14,976 nucleotides of DNA from assembly GCA_000433875.1 (NCBI GenBank), contig HF993308.1, forward strand, positions 1 to 14,976, read 5' to 3'. This document shows, in pieces, positions 13,576 to 14,976 of this stretch (the first letter of the stretch is position 1; every line of letters begins with the position of its first letter). Below the pieces are notes generated by a model. The model saw only the letters and a program-made list of their open reading frames with translations, was not told the origin of the DNA and did not search any database. The DNA comes from Firmicutes bacterium CAG:884 (lineage in GTDB: Bacteria; Bacillota_I; Bacilli_A; RF39; UBA660). Both the position numbers and the translations under genes were made by a program.

Positions 13576-14562
13576 ATGACACAAAAATATGAAAATGTAT
13601 ATTTATTAGAAACAGCTGTAATAACAGGGCCTTATGAAAAAAAGGGTCCACTTGTTAAGTATTTTGATTATAGTTATGATGATTTATATTTTGGGAATAA
13701 TACTTGGGAACAAGCGGAAGCTTTTTTATTAAATAAAAGTGTAGAATTATTGTTATCAAAACTGGGAATAAAAAAAGAAAAGGTAGATCTTTTTATATCG
13801 GGTGATTTATTAAATCAATTGATGGCTTCTAATTTAGTTGCATCAAAAGAGCAAATACCTTATTTTGGTATTTATAATGCTTGTGCATCTGGAATAGAGG
13901 GCTTAATAATAGCTGCTAATATGATTCAAGGTGGTTTAAAAAATATAATTTGTTCAGTTTCATCACATAATAATGCTGCTGAAAAACAGTTTAGAAATCC
14001 GGTTGAATATGGTGGACCTAAACCGAAGCGTTCAACTTTTACGGTAACTGGTGGGGTTAGTGGTTTGGTTAGTAAAACGAAATCAAATATTAAAATAGAA
14101 TCGTCTACTATTGGGGTTGTTTCAGATATGAATCAAAAGGATGTATATAATATGGGTGCTGTTATGGCGAGTGCTGCTGGTGATACTATTTATAAGCATT
14201 TAAAAGATATGAATAGAAGTATTGGTTATTATGATATGGTTTTTACTGGTGATCTTGGTGTGATTGGTAAAAAAATATTGAAGGATTATTTAAAAGAGGC
14301 TTACAATATTAAATTAGAACATTATGATGATACTGCTTGTATGATATATGATTTAAATAGTCAAGAGGTTAATTCGGGTGGTAGTGGTCCAGCTTGTGTT
14401 ATGGCTGTTACATATAGTTATATTGTTAAGAAAATGAAGGAAGGAAAGTGGCATAAAGTATTAATTGTTGGAACTGGATCTTTACACAATACGACTTTGA
14501 TTAATCAAAAATTATCAATTCCTTCAATAGCGCATGCTATTAGTTTGGAGGTAATAAAATGA
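13576..14562 (+). CDS. spoVAD: Spore protein SpoVAD, dipicolinic acid-binding
   Basis: A thiolase/FabH-fold protein that binds dipicolinic acid and works with SpoVAC and SpoVAE in moving Ca-DPA across the inner spore membrane. At 328 aa it is near the usual 338. Motifs shared with SpoVAD: NACASGIEGLI (Cys103), SSHNNAAEKQFRNPVEYGG, STFTVTGG, MGAVMASAAGDTI, TGDLGVIGKKILKDYL, NSGGSGPACVMAVTYSYI, and the C-terminal SIPSIAHAISLE. ATG 13576 has GGAGG 5 nt upstream and follows the spoVAC stop directly; the in-frame TTG at 13558 lies within spoVAC and is not needed. It ends in ATGA overlap with spoVAE. Confidence 0.97.
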   Translation: MTQKYENVYLLETAVITGPYEKKGPLVKYFDYSYDDLYFGNNTWEQAEAFLLNKSVELLLSKLGIKKEKVDLFISGDLLNQLMASNLVASKEQIPYFGIYNACASGIEGLIIAANMIQGGLKNIICSVSSHNNAAEKQFRNPVEYGGPKPKRSTFTVTGGVSGLVSKTKSNIKIESSTIGVVSDMNQKDVYNMGAVMASAAGDTIYKHLKDMNRSIGYYDMVFTGDLGVIGKKILKDYLKEAYNIKLEHYDDTACMIYDLNSQEVNSGGSGPACVMAVTYSYIVKKMKEGKWHKVLIVGTGSLHNTTLINQKLSIPSIAHAISLEVIK

Positions 14563-14909
14563 TATATTTGAATGCTTTTATATTTTGTGGTCTTATTTGT
14601 TTAATTGGTCAAATTATACTTGATAATACTAGATTAACACCTGGTCATATTACTTCTATATTTGTTGTGGTTGGGGCTTTTTTAGATAGTTTTGGTTTAT
14701 ATGATAAGTTTATTATATGGGCTGGTGGGGGAGCTTGTATTCCGATTACTAGTTTTGGTCATTTACTTATTCATGGTGCTTTGGCTGAGGTTAATAAAGC
14801 AGGCATAATGGGGTTATTTATGGGAATGCTTGATTTAGCGCAGTCGGGTATTGTTTCGGCTATAATAATTTCTTTTGTTTTATCTTTGTTATTTAAGCCG
14901 ATTGATTAG
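14559..14909 (+). CDS. spoVAE: Spore membrane protein SpoVAE (SpoVAEb type)
   Basis: A polytopic membrane protein, 116 aa, the same size as B. subtilis SpoVAEb, and a partner of SpoVAC and SpoVAD in Ca-DPA transport. Family features: N-terminal FIFCGLICLIGQIILDNTRLTPGHI, GAFLDSFGLYDKFI, the CIPITSFGHLLIHGALAE signature also seen in SpoVAC, and a C-terminal helix ending LLFKPID. ATG 14559 overlaps the spoVAD stop by 4 bp (ATGA) and has GGAGG 7 nt upstream, so translation is coupled. It is the last gene of the cluster; no spoVAEa or spoVAF follows before the terminator. Confidence 0.96.
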   Translation: MIYLNAFIFCGLICLIGQIILDNTRLTPGHITSIFVVVGAFLDSFGLYDKFIIWAGGGACIPITSFGHLLIHGALAEVNKAGIMGLFMGMLDLAQSGIVSAIIISFVLSLLFKPID

Positions 14910-14933
14910 AAATCACTAATAGTGATTTTTTTT
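14910..14933 (+). terminator. Rho-independent terminator after spoVAE
   Basis: An 8-bp stem, AAATCACT (14910-14917) with AGTGATTT (14921-14928), has a 3-nt loop and a run of eight T (14926-14933), directly after the spoVAE stop. It ends the sporulation cluster. Confidence 0.92.
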
Positions 14934-14946
14934 GATGTAAAGGATA

Positions 14947-14975
14947 TTGTAATATAAAATATTTTGTTGTATAAT
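14947..14975 (+). promoter_or_regulatory. Sigma-A-type promoter for the next gene to the right
   Basis: TTGTAA (14947-14952) and a perfect TATAAT (14970-14975) are spaced by 17 bp, reading out of the right edge. The -35 is the same hexamer as at the tad promoter. The gene it serves is outside the window. Confidence 0.75.
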
Positions 14976-14976
14976 T

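Overview
The window is a very AT-rich stretch in which every credible gene lies on the + strand. Strong AGGAGG ribosome binding sites, a T-box leader, sporulation genes and a Tad pilus locus point to a low-GC Bacillota, most likely a reduced-genome Bacilli lineage (a gut RF39/Erysipelotrichia-like host is an inference, not shown). TGA is used as a stop codon (tadB, spoVAD) and Trp is TGG, so the Mollicutes code 4 does not apply.

Layout. (1) 2-484: the 3' end of a BspA-type surface protein with 26-residue DUF285 repeats, closed by a terminator. (2) 575-6943: a sigma-A promoter drives a compact, overlapping Tad/Flp pilus operon: two TadE-like pseudopilins, TadZ-like ATPase, TadA ATPase, a TadB fused to an N-terminal Ig-like region, TadC, and then a divergent MurC-type Mur ligase before a strong terminator. 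(3) 6975-10550: lysS with its own promoter, followed by argS behind a compact T-box leader. (4) 10579-12171: a secreted, tyrosine-rich, coiled-coil protein of unknown function with a recent 105-bp tandem duplication. (5) 12201-14933: a condensed version of the Bacillus subtilis spoIIA-sigF-spoVA arrangement: a truncated SpoIIAA-like STAS protein, a SigF-like sigma factor, then spoVAC, spoVAD and spoVAE. A last sigma-A promoter (14947-14975) fires out of the right edge.

The most unusual part is the sporulation cluster. The anti-sigma kinase gene spoIIAB is absent, as are spoVAA and spoVAB. The SpoIIAA relic is only 72 aa and has Glu where the regulatory phospho-serine should be. The SigF homology continues upstream of every ATG/GTG/TTG in frame, so its start appears to be a non-standard codon (AUC or AUA) right after a strong ribosome binding site that overlaps the spoIIAA stop. 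A terminator is built into the end of sigF, and a sigma-G-like promoter sits between it and spoVAC. Together these suggest a rewired, simplified forespore sigma circuit in which control of SigF moved from the SpoIIAB partner switch to translation or another layer; this interpretation is inference.

The second point of interest is the Tad operon, with its Ig-TadB fusion, a pseudopilin lacking the conserved Glu5, no obvious major Flp pilin or prepilin peptidase, and a Mur ligase whose P-loop and other family motifs depart from MurC consensus.
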